Positions 62,901 through 64,000 of a stretch of DNA of 64,000 nucleotides are shown one piece after another (positions within the stretch are counted from its first letter, which is position 1; each line of letters begins with the position of its first letter). Location: positions 1,302,001 to 1,366,000 of the forward strand of contig NZ_RBCJ01000001.1 of NCBI RefSeq assembly GCF_003626755.1, in the 5' to 3' direction. The notes below the pieces were generated by a model. That model ran no database searches. It was not told the DNA's origin and worked only from the letters and a program-made list of their open reading frames with translations. The translations under genes and the position numbers were made by a program. This stretch comes from Ulvibacterium marinum (GTDB lineage Bacteria > Bacteroidota > Bacteroidia > Flavobacteriales > Flavobacteriaceae).

Positions 62901-63566
62901 ATGAACAAAATGATGGTATCCTATCCTTTAATCAAACCAAAATACTATTGGTCTCTTGTTAATTTAGGTGGTTTTTTCAATAACGGTCACATCACTATTA
63001 CAATTTATTTATGAGCCTGAAAATCTTGTGTCAGCGAGTATGGCCGAACGATTTAACACGTTGCTCTTACTGGTAGTTGGTGGGATCGTGTTACCCATAT
63101 TTGAAGAAATAACGTTTAGACTGTCATTTAAATTTAATCCGATTTACTTTGCCTTAATCACTGGTGGATTTATGTATTATGTGCTCACTTAAGCCATTCT
63201 TAAAAGTCGGTTGTCTCTAGTGGATGATACTTTTTGGTGCAGAGTAATCAGTGCCATCATTGTTGTGTTGATTGCTTATGCCGTGTGTAGCGGAAAACCG
63301 TCAAAGCAATAGTACAGCGGTTTTGGGAGAAGCACTTTAAAATGATATATTATTTATCCTGTCTAAGTTTCGCTTGCCTACACATTTTTAATTTTGAATT
63401 AAACTTGGTTAACCTTTTGTGGTTGCCCATAGTAACACTACCTCAATTATTCAGTGCAACTACGGCGGGGTACACGCGGATAGGTTTTGGTTTTCAATAC
63501 CCTCTTCTGGTGCATGTGTTCACCAATATATTCTTTATCAGTCTAACATTTTTACCCTTGGACTAA
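62901..63566 (+). pseudogene. CPBP intramembrane protease, broken by frame changes
   Basis: Three frames together make a CPBP (Abi-type) protease. It starts NKMMVSYPLIKPKYYWSLVNLG (62901), continues in another frame with VFSITVTSLLQF and the catalytic FEEITFRLSF, is interrupted near 63192, and resumes with VQRFWEKHFKMIYYLSCLSFACLHIFNFE (second motif, His) and GFGFQYPLLVHVFTN (third motif). At least two frameshifts or stops break it. It follows the serine hydrolase by 7 bp. Confidence 0.82.
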
Positions 63567-63587
63567 TAGGGTAGCTACTTAGGTATT

Positions 63588-64000
63588 CTATTTAATTTGG
63601 CTTGGGCGATAGCCAAATTTTTTCGCGAAAGCGTTTGAGAATGAACTTAGACTGTCATAACCCACTTGCCACGCCGCTTCCTGCACGGTAGCCTCATTTT
63701 CACTGATGAGTTTGTGGGCTGAAGCAAGCCTTTCGTTTTGAAGATATTTGAAGACGGGAACGCCAAAAATAGCCTTAAATTCTTTCTTAAGTCTGGTAGT
63801 ATTGAATCCAATGGCTTTAGAAAGCTCTGAAAGTGAGGGTGGATTCTCCAAATTTTCCAAAAGAATATCCTTTGCCTTATTTAATTGTTCTCGATGACGC
63901 GGTTTTGAGGCTTCTTCCTGTTTTAAGGCAAGTTGACCAAAGAAATGGGATAGCAAGGCCGTAATCTGACTTCGGAAAAACATCATTTTAGTCTTACCAG
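63588..64000 (-). CDS. AraC family regulator, 5' end outside window
   Basis: The C-terminal double HTH of a PchR-like AraC regulator: PPSLSELSKAIGFNTTRLKKEFKAIFG and VQEAAWQVGYDSLSSFSNAFAKKFGYRPSQIK. The frame is open to base 64000 with no upstream stop, and the region ahead of the HTH (FFGQLALKQEE) is the end of the family's sensing half, so an ATG at 63986 is probably internal. The protein would be about 300 aa or more. It converges with the CPBP relic. Confidence 0.85.
   Translation of the reverse strand, partial: GKTKMMFFRSQITALLSHFFGQLALKQEEASKPRHREQLNKAKDILLENLENPPSLSELSKAIGFNTTRLKKEFKAIFGVPVFKYLQNERLASAHKLISENEATVQEAAWQVGYDSLSSFSNAFAKKFGYRPSQIK

Noticed and set aside
1-64000. CRISPR arrays, transposons, integrons, tRNA and rRNA genes
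   Set aside because: No arrays of regular repeats, transposase frames, terminal inverted repeats or RNA gene signatures were found by reading; the only long repeat is the 217-bp duplication.

Overview
The window looks like chromosomal DNA of a marine Flavobacteriaceae bacterium (Bacteroidota, Maribacter/Zobellia/Arenibacter type). The reasons are moderate-to-low G+C, family signatures typical of that group (DUF547, YwqK/MORN-type repeats, MacB-like 793-aa permease, GH32 lipoprotein, AraC-TPR regulators, many SPII lipoproteins), a few sites resembling the Bacteroidota -7 element TAnnTTTG, and A/T-rich start regions without strong Shine-Dalgarno sequences. I see no rRNA, tRNA, CRISPR array, transposase or replication origin.

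Layout. 1-1.6 kb: start of an arginine operon (GNAT then argG, running off the left edge). 1.8-9.1 kb: a minus-strand cassette of a FAD oxidoreductase, a polyferredoxin, a MORN-like protein, two GT2 glycosyltransferases and a GT-C mannosyltransferase-like enzyme, with a divergent DUF547 protein. 10-14 kb: an outer-membrane protein, then a tight operon of a GH113-like lipoprotein, another lipoprotein and an Omp85-family protein. 14.3-19.4 kb: a kinase plus a divergent enolase paralogue, a glutaredoxin-like protein, a frameshifted CPA2 antiporter and GAPDH. 19.7-26.4 kb: an amidase, a DUF6503-like protein, a dehydrogenase with an AraC regulator, and a TIGR04282/PNP/TIGR04283/rhodanese group that resembles the accessory part of an arsenosugar locus. 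26.4-36.6 kb: GH32, an ABC permease, an AraC/PhyH divergent pair, an AraC-TPR membrane regulator and an alpha/beta hydrolase lipoprotein.

36.8-53.6 kb holds exported carbohydrate-type enzymes, several with Tat-like signals: a mutarotase-like protein, a mannonate-dehydratase-like enolase-superfamily enzyme, an aldo/keto reductase, a cytochrome c/beta-propeller lipoprotein, an alditol-oxidase-like flavoprotein, an exported ADP-ribosylglycohydrolase with a cytosolic kinase, and a second enolase-superfamily enzyme. Embedded in it is a complete nickel-pincer cofactor operon (larE-larB-larC) with a small His-rich membrane protein at its end and no larA in the window. A relic of a carbamoyltransferase C-terminus lies just downstream of the lar operon.

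53.2-64 kb is more accessory: small membrane proteins, lipoproteins, a 217-bp near-identical duplication joined to a GNAT fragment, a Crp-type regulator, an FMN reductase, a small cytochrome, DUF1772/DUF5367 membrane proteins, an NmrA-type protein, a serine hydrolase, a broken CPBP protease and a partial AraC regulator. The strongest candidates for undescribed biology are the lar operon with its small membrane protein, the kinase plus altered enolase pair, the redox-glycosyltransferase cassette, and the TIGR04282/PNP/TIGR04283 operon without ArsM/ArsS.
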